Assembly: GCA_009667805.1 (NCBI GenBank)
Contig: CM019063.1
Coordinates: 355,904,942-355,968,941, forward strand
Direction: 5' to 3'
Source: Leptobrachium leishanense
Lineage: Eukaryota; Chordata; Amphibia; Anura; Megophryidae
Length of the DNA stretch: 64,000 nucleotides
Shown piece after piece: positions 46,369-58,317 of the stretch; positions within the stretch are counted from its first letter, which is position 1, and each line of letters opens with the position of its first letter. Under the pieces are notes generated by a model that saw nothing but the letters and a program-made list of their open reading frames with translations, was not told where the DNA came from and did no database searches. The position numbers and the translations under genes are program-made.

Positions 46369-49113
46369 ACTGCCCCTGCTCATGTATACTGCCCCAGCTC
46401 GTGGATACTGCCCCAGCACGTGGATACTGCCCCAGAACGTGGATACTGCCCCAGCACGTGGATACTGCCCCAGCACGTGGATATTGCCCCAGCACGTGGA
46501 TATTGCCCCAGCACGTGGATATTGCCGCGGCACGTGGATACTGCCCCGGCTCGTGGATACTGCCCTAGCACGTGGATATTGCCCCAGCACGTGGATATTG
46601 CCCCAGCTCATGGATACTGCCCCAGCTCGTGGATACTGCCCTAGCACGTGGATATTGCCCCAGCACGTGGATGGATACTGCCCCAGCACGTGGATATTGC
46701 CCCAGCTCGTGGATACTGCCCCAGCTCCTGGATATTGCCCCAGCACGTGGATACTGACCCAGCACGTGGATACTGCCCCAGCACGTGGATATTGCCCCAG
46801 CACGTGGATATTGCCCCAGCACGTGGATATTGCCCCAGCACGTGGATATTGACCCAGCACGTGGATATTGCCCCAGCACGTGGATACTGCCCCAGCACGT
46901 GGATATTGCCCCAGCACGTGGATATTGCCCCAGCACGTGGATACTGCCCCAGCACGTGGATATTGACCCAGCACGTGGATATTGACCCAGCACGTGGATA
47001 TTGCCCCAGCACGTGGATACTGCCCCAGCACGTGGATATTGACCCAGCACGTGGATATTGCCCCAGCACGTGGATATTGCCCCAGCACGTGGATACTGCC
47101 CCAGCACGTGGATATTGACCCAGCACGTGGATATTGCCCCAGCACGTGGATATTGCCCCAGCACGTGGATACTGCCCCAGCACGTGGATATTGACCCAGC
47201 ACGTGGATATTGCCCCAGCACGTGGATACTGCCCCAGCACGTGGATACTGCCCCAGCACGTGGATTGATACTGCCCCAGCACGTGGATACTGCCCCAGCA
47301 CGTGGATACTGCCCCAGCACGTGGATTGATACTGCCCCAGCACGTGGATACTGCCCCAGCACGTGGATACTGCCCCAGCACGTGGATTGATACTGCCCCA
47401 GCACGTGGATACTGCCCCAGCACGTGGATACTGCCCCAGCACGTGGATACTGCCCCAGCACGTGGATTGATACTGCCCCAGCACGTGGATACTGCCCCAG
47501 CACGTGGATACTGCCCCAGCACGTGGATTGATACTGCCCCAGCACGTGGATACTGCCCCAGCACGTGGATACTGCCCCAGCACGTGGATATTGCCCCAGC
47601 ACGTGGATATTGCCCCAGCACGTGGATATTGCCGCAGCACGTGGATACTGCCCCAGCTCGTGGATACTGCCCTAGCACGTGGATATTGCCCCAGCACGTG
47701 GATAGTGCCCCAGCTCGTGGATACTGCCCCAGCTCGTGGATACTGCCCTAGCACGTGGATATTGCCCCAGCTCGTGGATATTGCCCCAGCTCGTGGATAC
47801 TGCCCCAGCTCCTGGATATTGCCCCAGCACGTGGATACTGACCCAGCACGTGGATACTGCCCCAGCACGTGGATATTGCCCCAGCACGTGGATATTGCCC
47901 CAGCACGTGGATACTGCCCCAGCACGTGGATATTGACCCAGCACGTGGATATTGCCCCAGCACGTGGATACTGCCCCAGCACGTGGATATTGCCCCAGCA
48001 CGTGGATATTGCCCCAGCACGTGGATACTGCCCCAGCACGTAGATATTGACCCAGCACGTGGATATTGACCCAGCACGTGGATATTGCCCCAGCACGTGG
48101 ATACTGCCCCAGCACGTGGATATTGCCCCAGCACGTGGATATTGCCCCAGCACGTGGATATTGCCCCAGCACGTGGATACTGCCCCAGCACGTGGATATT
48201 GACCCAGCACGTGGATATTGCCCCAGCACGTGGATATTGCCCCAGCACGTGGATACTGCCCCAGCACGTGGATATTGACCCAGCACGTGGATATTGCCCC
48301 AGCACGTGGATATTGCCCCAGCACGTGGATACTGCCCCAGCACGTGGATATTGACCCAGCACGTGGATATTGACCCAGCACGTGGATATTGCCCCAGCAC
48401 GTGGATACTGCCCCAGCACGTGGATATTGACCCAGCACGTGGATATTGCCCCAGCACGTGGATATTGCCCCAGCACGTGGATACTGCCCCAGCACGTGGA
48501 TATTGACCCAGCACGTGGATATTGCCCCAGCACGTGGATATTGCCCCAGCACGTGGATACTGCCCCAGCACGTGGATATTGACCCAGCACGTGGATATTG
48601 CCCCAGCACGTGGATACTGCCCCAGCACATGGATATTGACCCAGCACGTGGATATTGACCCAGCACGTGGATATTGCCCCAGCACGTGGATACTGCCCCA
48701 GCTCGTGGATACTGCCCCAGCACGTGGATACTGCCCCAGCACGTGGATACTGCCCCAGCACGTGGATTGATACTGCCCCAGCACGTGGATACTGCCCCAG
48801 CACGTGGATACTGCCCCAGCACGTGGATTGATACTGCCCCAGCACGTGGATACTGCCCCAGCACGTGGATACTGCCCCAGCACGTGGATTGATACTGCCC
48901 CAGCACGTGGATACTGCCCCAGCTCGTGGATACTGCCCCAGCACGTGGATACTGCCCCAGCACGTGGATACTGCCCCAGCACGTGGATTGATACTGCCCC
49001 AGCACGTGGATACTGCCCCAGCACGTGGATACTGCCCCAGCACGTGGATTGATACTGCCCCAGCACGTGGATACTGCCCCAGCACGTGAATATTGCCCCA
49101 GCACGTGGATACT
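46369..49113. repeat. 19-bp minisatellite (~144 units) with CACGTG
   Basis: The unit is cagcacgtggatattgccc, with atactg and ttgaccc variants and occasional CTCGTG for CACGTG. From about 46.8 to 48.66 kb variants recur every 76 bp (four units). Units with a 4-bp insertion (ggattgatactg) cluster at 47.2-47.6 and 48.75-49.07 kb. Because no phase of the unit contains a stop, frames stay open on both strands, including one of 1,038 codons on the minus strand. These are products of the repeat. Confidence 0.97.
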
Positions 49114-49211
49114 GCCCCCCCGCTCGTGGATATGGCCCCCCCGCTCGTGGATATGGCCCCCCGCTCGTGGATATGGCCCCCGCTCGTGGATATGGCCCCC
49201 CCGCTCGTGGA
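49114..49211. repeat. ~19-23-bp variant units
   Basis: Five units of ccccgctcgtggatatggcc type, with variable C-runs, continue the minisatellite towards the hairpin region. Confidence 0.85.
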
Positions 49212-50995
49212 TATACTCACCTACATCGGCCCTCCAGCAATGGCGGTCCCGCGTCCCGCTTCCAGCGTCCTCTCTCGCTCCGTTGGTCGCCGGGATGACG
49301 TCACGAAAGCCTTTGGCCCCCGGGGTCAAAGGCTTTCGTGACGTCATTCCGGCGAACAACGGAGCGAGAGAGGACGCTGGAAGCGGGACCGCCATCGCTG
49401 GAGGAGCTAAGGGCCGATGTAGGTGAGTATGTGTAGGCAACATCCCCCTACATTGGCCCGGAGCCTCAGCGGTGGCTGTCGTAGGCTGCTCGGCCGGCCT
49501 CCAGGCTTAGGCGAGCCCCCGGCTCGGCTGGGCCTGTAGGCCCAAGCCAAGCCGGGGGCTCGCCTGAGCCTGGAGGCCGGCCGAGCAGCCTGCGACAGCC
49601 GGAGGACAGTCACCGCTGGAGCTCAGGGCTAATGTAGGTGAGTATGTGCTCTCCACACCCACCCTGCTTACTCGGCCGGTATCCAAGCTTAGGCGAGCCC
49701 CCGGCTTGGGCCTAGAGGCCCAGCAGAGCCGGGGACTCGCCTGAGCATGGAGGCCGGTCGAGTTGCATGCTCGGCCGTCCTCCAGGCTCAGGTGAGTCCC
49801 TGGCTCGGCTGGGCCTCTAGGCCCAAGCCAAGCCGGGGGCTCGCCTAAGCTTGGATACCGGCCGAGCAAGCAGGGTGTGTGTGTGTGTGTGTAGAGCACA
49901 TACTCACCTACATCGGCCTCGAGTCCTCCACCGGTTCCACACATACTCACCGACATCGGCCCTTAGCTCCTCCAGCGATGGCGGTCCCGCTTGCAGCATC
50001 CTCTCTCTCTCGTTGCTCGCCAGGATGACGTCACGAAAGCCTTTGACCCCCCGGGGTCAAAGGCTTTCGTGACGTCATTCCGGCGAGCAACGGAGAGAGG
50101 ATGCTGCAAGCGGGACCGCCATCGCTGGAGGAGCTAAGGGCCGATGTCGGTGAGTATGTGTTAGGCAACATCGGCCCTGAGCTCCAGCGGAGACCTCCTC
50201 CGGCTGCCGCTGGCTGCTCGGCGGGCCTCTAGGCTTAGGCGAGCCCCCGGCTCGGTTTGGGCCTACAGGCCCAGCCGAGCCGGGGACTCGCCTAAGCCTA
50301 GAGGCCGCCGAGCAGCCAGCGGCAGCTGGAGGAGGTCTCCGCTGGAGCTCAGGGCCGATTTTGGGGTGTATTTTTTGGGAACTTCGGCCCCGATCCTCCA
50401 GCGGTGACCTTCTCCGGCTGCCGCTGGCTGCTCGGCGGCCTCTAGGCTTAGGCGAGTCCCCGGCTCGGCCTGTAGGCCCAAACCGAGCCGGGGGCTCGCC
50501 TAAGCCTAGAGGCCCGCCGAGCAGCCAGCGGCAGCCGGAGGAGGTCTCCGCTGGAGCTCAGGGCCGATTTTGGGGTGTATTTGTTTGGGAACTTCGGCCC
50601 CGATCCTCCAGCGGTGACCTTCTCCGGCTGCCGCTGGCTGCTCGGCGGGCCTCTAGGCTTAGGCGAGTCCCCGGCTCGGCCTGTAGGCCCAAACCGAGCC
50701 GGGGGCTCGCCTAAGCCTAGAGGGCCGCCGAGCAGCCAGCGGCAGCCGGAGGAGGTCTCCGCTGGAGCTCAGGGCCGATTTTGGGGTGTATTTGTTTGGG
50801 AACTTCGGCCCCGATCCTCCAGCGGTGACCTTCTCCGGCTGCCGCTGGCTGCTCGGCGGGCCTCTAGGCTTAGGCGAGTCCCCGGCTCGGCTGGGCCTGT
50901 AGGCCCAAACCGAGCCGGGGGCTCGCCTGAGCCTGGAGGCCCGCCGGCAGCCGGAGGACGGTCACCGCTGGAGGATCGGGGCATCTGGCCGTGTA
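49212..50995. repeat. Chain of GC-rich palindromes
   Basis: At least seven hairpins follow each other. Two (centres about 49,320 and 50,053) have ~100-bp arms containing gatgacgtcacgaaagcctttg. The others (49.49-49.60, 49.67-49.87, 50.20-50.33, 50.43-50.54, 50.63-50.75, 50.86-50.96 kb) share arms with ctcggcgggcctctaggctt and gcgagccccggctcgg-type cores. Modules are joined by gggccgatgtaggtgagtatg or ttttggggtgtatttgtttg linkers. No coding region. Confidence 0.9.
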
Positions 50996-51179
50996 AACAC
51001 ACGGGTAGCTGCGCGCGGCTCGTGCCGTTTTTTTTTTTTTTTTTTTTTCACGCGGCCGGCACGCGCAGCTACCTGTGTGTTCTAACGGCCGCTTTCAAAT
51101 GTCCGTCGCGCATGCGCAGTAGGGTTTTGGCGACGGACAGTTTTTAGCTTATCCTTTTATAGTATAGATATATGGATTC
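50996..51179. other. End of composite element
   Basis: An imperfect hairpin around a run of T (51,029-51,050), with arms gggtagctgcgcgcgg / cacgcgcagctacct, is followed by tgcgcatgcgcag and the ccttttatagtatag end. Confidence 0.5.
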
Positions 51180-51775
51180 TGTATATAATATGTATTAGAG
51201 GCGCAGCACACACTCTGTATAATCTCTGTACTAGAGGCGCAGCACACACTCTGTATAATCTCTGTATTAGAGACGCAGCACACACCCTGTATAATCTCTG
51301 TATTAGAGACGCAGCACACACCCTGTATAATCTCTGTATTAGAGGTGCAGCACACACCCTGTATAATCTCTGTATTAGAGGTGCAGCACACACCCAGTAG
51401 AATCTCTGTATTAGAGGCGCAGCACACACTCTGTATAATTTCTGTATTGGAGGCGCAGCACACACCCTGTATAATTTCTGTATTAGAGGCGCAGCGCACA
51501 CCCTGTATAATCTCTGTATTAGAGGCGCAGCACACACTCTGTATTAGAGGCGCAGCACACACTCTGTATAATCTCTATACTAGAGGCGCAGCAAACACTC
51601 TGTATAATCTCTGTATTAGAGACGCAGCACACACTCTGTATAATCTCTGTATTAGAGATGCAGCACACACTCTGTATAATCTCTGTATTACAGATGTAGC
51701 ACACACTCTGTATTAGAGGCGCAGCACACACTCTGTAGAGACGCAGCACACACTCTGTATAATCTCTGTATTAGA
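51180..51775. repeat. 36-bp minisatellite (~16 units)
   Basis: The unit is about gcgcagcacacactctgtat plus aatctctgtattagag. The length is divisible by three, so long frames (repeating VCAAPLIQ) appear on the minus strand; these are not genes. Confidence 0.95.
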
Positions 51776-54700
51776 TGCACAGCACTCTGTATTAGATGCC
51801 CAGCACTCTCTCTGTATTAGATGCCCAGCACGCTCTGTATTAGATGCCCAGCACGCTCTCTGTATTTGAAGCCCAGCACGCGCTCTGTATTAGATGCCCA
51901 GCACGCTCTGTATTAGATGCCCAGCACGCTCTGTATTAGATGCCCAGCACGCTCTCTGTATTTGATGCCCAGCACTCTCTCTGAATTAGATGCCCAGCAC
52001 GCTCTGTATTAGATGCCCAGCACGCTCTCTGTATTTGAAGCCCAGCACGCGCTCTGTATTAGATGCCCAGCACGCTCTGTATTAGATGCCCAGCACGCTC
52101 TGTATTAGATGCCCAGCACGCTCTGTATTAGATGCCCAGCACGCTCTCTGTATTTGATGCCCAGCACTCTCTCTGAATTAGATGCCCAGCACTCTCTCTG
52201 AATTAGATGCCCAGCACTCTCTATTAGATGCCCAGCACGCTCTCTGTATTTGATGCCCAGCACTCTCTCTGAATTAGATGCCCAGCACGCTCTGTATTAG
52301 ATGCCCAGCACGCTCTGTATTAGATGCCCAGCACGCTCTCTGTATTTGAAGCCCAGCACGCTCTCTGTATTAGATGCCTATTACGCCCTGTATTAGATGC
52401 CCAGCACTCTCTCTGTATTAGATGCCCAGCACGCTCTCTGTATTTGAAGCCCAGCACGCGCTCTGTATTAGTTGCCCAGCACGCTCTGTATTAGATGCCC
52501 AGCAGGCTCTCTGTATTTGAAGCCCAGCACTCTCTCTGTATTAGATGCCCAGCACGCTCTCTGTATTTGAAGCCCAGCTCTCTCTCTGTATTAGATGCCC
52601 AGCATGCTCTGTATTAGATGCCCAGAATGCTCTGTATTAGATGCCCAGCACACTCTCTGTATTTGAAGCCCAGCACGCTCTCTGTATTAGATGCCCTGCA
52701 CGCTCTGTATTAGATGCCCAGCACGCTCTGTATTAGATGCCCAGCAGGCTCTCTGTATTTGAAGCCCAGCACTCTCTCTGTATTAGATGCCCAGCACGCT
52801 CTCTGTATTTGAAGCCCAGCTCTCTCTCTGTATTAGATGCCCAGCATGCTCTGTATTAGATGCCCAGAATGCTCTGTATTAGATGCCCAGCACTCTCTCT
52901 GTATTAGATGCCCAGCACTCTCTCTGTATTAGATGCCCAGCACACTCTCTGTATTAGATGCCCTGCACGCTCTGTATTAGATGCCCAGCACGCTCTCTGT
53001 ATTTGAAGCCCAGCACGCGCTCTGTATTAGATGCCCAGCACGCTCTGTATTAGATGCCCAGCACGCTCTGTATTAGATGCCCAGCACGCTCTCTGTATTT
53101 GATGCCCAGCACTCTCTGTATTAGATGCCCAGCACGCTCTGTATTAGATGCCCAGCACTCTCTCTATATTAGATGCCCAGCACGCTCTCTGTATTTGAAG
53201 CCCAGCACGCTCTCTGTATTAGATGCCCAGCACTCTCTGTATTAGATGCCCAGCACGCTCTCTGTATTTGAAGCCCAGCACGCTCTCTGTATTAGTTGCC
53301 CAGCACGCTCTGTATTAGATGCCCTGCACGCTCTGTATTAGATGCCCAGCACGCTCTCTGTATTTGAAGCCCAGCACGCGCTCTGTATTAGATGCCCAGC
53401 ACGCTCTGTATTAGATGCCCAGCACGCTCTGTATTAGATGCCCAGCACGCTCTCTGTATTTGATGCCCAGCACTCTCTTGTATTAGATGCCCAGCACGCT
53501 CTGTATTAGATGCCCAGCACTCTCTCTATATTAGATGCCCAGCACGCTCTCTGTATTTGAAGCCCAGCACGCTCTCTGTATTAGATGCCCAGCACTCTCT
53601 GTATTAGATGCCCAGCACGCTCTCTGTATTTGAAGCCCAGCACGCTCTCTGTATTAGTTGCCCAGCACGCTCTGTATTAGATGCCCAGCATGCTCTGTAT
53701 TAGATGCCCAGCAGGCTCTCTGTATTTGAAGCCCAGCACTCTCTCTGTATTAGATGCCCAGCACGCTCTCTGTATTTGAAGCCCAGCACTCTCTCTGTAT
53801 TAGATGCCCAGCACGCTCTCTGTATTTGAAGCCCAGCACGCTCTCTGTATTTGAAGCCCAGCACGCTCTCTGTATTTGAAGCCCAGCACTCTCTCTGTAT
53901 TAGATGCCGAGCACGCTCTGTATTAGATGCCCAGCACACTCTCTGTATTTGAAGCCCAGCACGCTCTCTGTATTAGATGCCCAGCACGCTCTGTATTAGA
54001 TGCCCAGCACGCTCTCTGTATTTGAAGCCCAGCACGCGCTCTGTATTAGATGCCCAGCACGCTCTGTATTAGATGCCCAGCACGCTCTCTGTATTTGATG
54101 CCCAGCACTCTCTTGTATTAGATGCCCAGCACGCTCTGTATTAGATGCCCAGCACTCCCTCTATATTAGATGCCCAGCACGCTCTCTGTATTTGAAGCCC
54201 AGCACGCTCTCTGTATTAGATGCCCAGCACGCGCTCTGTATTAGTTGCCCAGCACGCTCTGTATTAGATGCCCAGCACGCTCTGTATTTGAAGCCCAGCA
54301 CTCTCTCTGTATTAGATGCCCAGCACGCTCTCTGTATTTGAAGCCCAGCACTCTCTCTGTATTAGATGCCCAGCATGCTCTGTATTAGATGCCCAGCACG
54401 CTTTCTGTATTTGAAGCCCAGCACGCTCTCTGTATTTGAAGCCCAGCACTCTCTCTGTATTAGATGCCCAGCACGCTCTCTGTATTTGAAGCCCAGCACT
54501 CTCTCTGTATTAGATGCCCAGCACTCTCTCTGTATTAGATGCCCAGCACTCTCTCTGTATTAGATGCCCAGCACGCTCTCTGTATTAGATGCCCAGCACG
54601 CTCTCTGTATTTGAAGCCCAGCACGCGCTCTGTATTAGATGCCCAGCACGCTCTATATTAGATGCCCAGCACGCTCTCTGTATTTGAAGCCCAGCACGCT

Positions 54701-54835
54701 CTCTGTATTTGAAGCCCAGCACTCTCTCTGTATTAGATGCCCAGCACGCTCTCTGTATTTGAAGCCCAGCACTCTCTCTGTATTAGATGCCCAGCACGCG
54801 CTCTGTATTAGATGCCCAGCGCTCACTCTCAGTCT
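51776..54835. repeat. 23/25-bp minisatellite (~125 units)
   Basis: Units of 23 bp (gctctgtattagatgcccag + cac) and 25 bp (gctctctgtatttgaagccc + agcac) are mixed. Blocks of several hundred bases recur, for example 52,980-53,330 and 53,335-53,690. The core ctctgtattag...cagcac is shared with the adjacent 36-bp array, so one probably gave rise to the other. Confidence 0.95.
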
Positions 54836-55724
54836 CTCTGTAGAAGCCCTGCAGGCAGTGTCCCCGGCGTGCAGTGGGGCAGGGGCGGTCCCCAGGGAGG
54901 CAGGGACTGGGATATAGACAGGCAGCAGGCTAGACAGCCGAGGAGAACAGGGAGGGGGCTAACTCACCTAACTTTACAGGGTCACTGTTTGATCCATTCC
55001 CTTATCTTGCCTGGTCATCTGGTCCAGCATAGGGCCTCAAGACAGCAGCTGCGTGTGAGCCAAGTCAGGGAGCTGCGTCCACGTGGTGCTGAAGTGCAGG
55101 GTGCGGCCAGATGCGAGAACCCACCCGCCAAGACTGGTGCAGATCTCCGGCGCACCATCTCTGACGTCATAAGAGGGGGCCGCCGGGCGCAATCTTGGAT
55201 TCTCCGTCTGGAAAAAATAAACGCCGGCCAGAATACTGCAGCACAAAATAATTTAGCTGCTGGCTTCATTATGCAAATTAGGTGGCCGTGCAAGGCTTTA
55301 GGCGGTTGCCTAATTTGCCTAATTAACGAGCTGCCACTGCATGGATGTGTTTTGGTTGGAATAGTTTGAGGGGGGGGTGGCAGCATTTCATCCTTGGACC
55401 AAAGCAACACAATGTTGTGGCCCGGCACTAGCTCAATTCATTGGGTGCATGCACCCTCTTATTAACTGCATGAGCGCGAACACCATCTTTTCATTGGCTG
55501 CTTGCTGTCTGGCGCTTTATGGCACTTCATTGGGAGTACCCCCCACTTTTTTTCCTAGAAAAAAAAAAGCACTGCCTCATACTGGTGTATACAACCAGTA
55601 CAATTAGTTTATTGCGCAGACCTAGAAATTCTCTGTTATGCTATTACACAAGAAATTGAGGCATATAACGTTTAAGAAGAAATAGTACTTTGACAAAAAT
55701 AATGCATACATTGTAGTATGTTAA
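54836..55724. other. Non-coding region with a hAT-like right end
   Basis: No gene. The stretch at about 55,360-55,395 (gtggcagcatttcatcc) resembles 45,490-45,510. At about 55,530-55,575 the sequence gggagtaccccccac...aaaaaaagcactg resembles the right end of the insertion block at 10,925-10,965, so a copy of that element probably ends here. Its left end was not found. Confidence 0.4.
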
Positions 55725-56141
55725 GGCTTGGGTCAGATGAGCGCAGTGTTCATGTCCGTGTTGCCGCACATTTTAAATGTCCGTGGTAGCATACAATTAT
55801 GATTAATAGAGACCCACACACAACGGACGAGTCAAACGGACGCAGCAAACGGACGCAAGTTAGGTAAGAACGTAAAACCGCTAGAACGGACGTGTGGAGT
55901 GTGCCAGGTCCACAGCGCTTTGTGTTTGAGACATGGAACGTAGTCAGATGGACTGAATTTTTGACGTCCAGCAATTTTGACGGACAAAATGGTTTTTCAT
56001 ATAAATTTTATTTCCCATCTACATCAGTCAAGAAAAAAACGTCAGTCACAAAAACGGACCGTGTGGCAACTACCTTGTCGTCAGTCAGAAAGTACGTCCG
56101 TTGTGCACGGACGTACAGAATGTGTTCGTCTGACCCTAGCC
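55725..56141. mobile_element. Harbinger-type MITE with CGGACGT arrays, copy 2
   Basis: Inverted ends GGCTTGGGTCAGATGAGCG / cgtctgaccctagcc, with TTAA on both sides. Many ACGGACG and CGTCCGT words lie inside. It is more diverged than copies 1 and 3. The flanks allow either a TAA or a TTAA duplication. Confidence 0.7.
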
Positions 56142-56799
56142 TTAATGCATAGGTGTAATGCAGAAAAGACAAACTATGCAAGAACAGATGGAAACCCTTG
56201 AGAAGCAGAAAAAATATATGTATGCATTGTACAGCACTACAGAACTTGTTACTGGAACACTAACTGTAAGTCGTAGTTAATGTGCACTAAAGCTGTTATT
56301 GGTTGGATATGCCATTTGAGAGGCTCAAAGCCAGCTAGTAACCCAACTCTTGGTTTTCCCCACAAAGGGCTTGGTGAAGGAAGCATGAAATGAATTATTA
56401 ATGGCAGATGAGCACAGTCTCTGTGGACCTTCTGCTGCATTGTGTGAACAGCTAAAGAGAAATAGGAGAGCATGTAATACATGAAAAGGACTGAAACATT
56501 ATACTTGCCCTTACTTTGTACCCTTCACTGAAACAATGCCATTAAACAATGCTTATTCTCGCCACAGACATACACCTGTCTACAGACAAACAAACCAAAT
56601 TTAGGTTTTGTCCATTACAGTTTATAGCAACTTTTTAGAAGCCCTTCATTGCCTAAAAATACACCGTTGTGAATTCTGAAACTGATGCAACTTTGCAAGC
56701 AAATTTGCATAAATCTAGATCTTGTGATATAGCCACTTGTAACAAATATCAGTGCTTTGGTTTCTGCTTTATTGTGCGGCAATTGCAGGGTATAATATG
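56142..56799. other. Nothing recognised
   Basis: AT-rich sequence without repeats or credible reading frames. It is one of the few stretches in the window that may be plain single-copy intergenic DNA. Confidence 0.4.
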
Positions 56800-56900
56800 T
56801 AGGGATGGGCTGCCGGTTCGAAGTTCGCATCGAACATCGGCTGTTCGAAAGTTCGCGAACTTCGAACTTTTCAGGCCGTTCGCAAAAAGTTCAAATTGTT
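56800..56900. mobile_element. Isolated end of the hAT family (third occurrence)
   Basis: TAGGGATGGGC followed by gttcgaagttcgc, gaacatcggctgttcg and further GTTCG/CGAAC words matches the terminal region of hAT copies A and B. Beyond about 56,900 the similarity is lost, so this is a truncated or highly rearranged copy. Confidence 0.6.
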
Positions 56901-57629
56901 TAATTTTTTTATTTTTAAAAATGCTTAAAAAATCCTAAAAAATCTAAAAATAAAGCGACTCTTGACTGCAAAATATTATAAGCAATGGTTTATTAGATAT
57001 TGGATTAAAACGGGAATATTTTTAACATTGAAGCCTATGGGATAAACCAATCTTGTTACTAAAACATCAGGCAGACGAGGCCCTCTAATCAGGCACTGTA
57101 GAGGGCAGCTCGCCGGGGCCTTCCAAGGATCCCTTGAGGAGCATGCGGCCGCCGGATTACAGAGCTGCGACTGTGCGGACTGGCCGGCCGGGTGCATGTG
57201 GCTGAGAGGCGGAGCAGGGAGGGAGCCACTGCACCTGCGGCCACGGCAGACCCCCCCACAACCAGGATCCAGGGAGCCCCCACTGACTGACCACCAGGCT
57301 AGGGTGAGGCAACACATTTCTAAAAAAATAAAACCCAAGGACATTTTTAAATGTCCCAGGGAACATAAAATAATTATTTTTTTCTTCTTTCTAATACTCA
57401 CCTGATTCCTGGATCCACCAACAAGCGCAGCCTCCCGTCTCCCACACTGTTAGAAGCTGCATACACCGGCGCGCTGTGTGCACCTTCTAAGAAAATACGC
57501 TATTAGTGTAGAGGGAGCAATCCAAAATGTGCAGCCGGCTTCCCCGCTACACTACTAGTGCATCTTCTCAGAAACTGCACACAGCGCGCTGGTTAAAGCT
57601 AGCGTCAGACTGTAGACGTGCTGCCCGGC
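56901..57629. other. Non-coding, mostly unclassified
   Basis: AT-rich to 57,050, then a GC-rich stretch with frames on both strands (for example minus 57,401-56,976) that have no domain. No feature assigned. Confidence 0.3.
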
Positions 57630-57666
57630 AGTGTGAGGATTCATATGCTGCATTAATTATTCTTCT
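57630..57666. repeat. Orphan monomer of the 54-bp tandem repeat
   Basis: gcagtgtgaggattcatatg followed by ctgcattaattatt matches the unit of the array at 62,345-63,230, about 5 kb away, but only one unit is present. Confidence 0.75.
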
Positions 57667-57867
57667 TACAAATTTGGTTACTTAACCCATTTGCGTTTGG
57701 ATTGTAATATTGTGACATCCAGGGCCCCAGGTGGCGATCGGGGGGGCCCCGGACGCATGGTGCCGCCAGCTGGCCGAATGCCAGGAGCTCCGGTGGCATC
57801 CAGCGCAGCTGAGAGTGATCAGGGGGCAGGGCGCGGCGTGATGACGTGGAGCCGGCGGGACCTTTAA

Positions 57868-58317
57868 GGCTAGGGTCAGACGAGCGTGATTTCTACGGAC
57901 TGTACGTCCGTGCACACGGACGTACGTTAGTACGGAAGACGCAGTAGTGGCCAGACAGTCGGTTTTTTTCACTGACGTATATATTTTGACGGATGTAGGA
58001 GGGAAAATAAATTAGAAAGCAAAACCATTTTGTCCGTGAAAAATGCTGGACGTATAAATGCAGTCCGTCTGACCACGTTCCATCACTCACACACAAAGCT
58101 ATGCAGACGTTGCGGACGCAGCTCACTTTGTGCGGACGTTCTAGCGGTTGTACGTTCTTGCCTGCCTTGCGTCCGTGGGCCGCGGCCGTTGTGCGTCCGC
58201 AGTTCAGTGCGGACGTACTTCGTGTAACGGGCTCCGATGGGCTTCCTGTCATGCTATCACGGACGTACTTTTAGGCGCAATCACGGACGTGAACACTAAG
58301 CTCGTCTGACAGCAGCC
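57868..58317. mobile_element. Harbinger-type MITE with CGGACGT arrays, copy 3
   Basis: A 450-bp element with ends GGCTAGGGTCAGACGAGCG, flanked by TAA (57,865-57,867; 58,318-58,320). It is very similar to copy 1 across its length, including cacacaaagctatgcagacg and cacggacgtgaacact. Confidence 0.8.

Larger units (their letters stand above)
46316..51175. mobile_element. Composite repeat element: minisatellite plus hairpin chain
   Basis: It begins near atatatactagttgtaaagc followed by cagagggcagtctattg and ends near ccttttatagtatagatata; TATACTA and TAGTATA at the two ends are inverted. A second, much shorter version starts with the same actagttg...aaagcc...cagagggcagtctattgt at 60,372 and also contains 19-bp units followed by a GC-rich palindrome. 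The shared order argues for one mobile element in which the minisatellite expanded. The superfamily is unknown. Confidence 0.4.

Noticed and set aside
51149..51749. Minus-strand frames repeating VCAAPLIQ or CCASNTE
   Set aside because: They arise because the minisatellite unit is 36 bp, a multiple of three.
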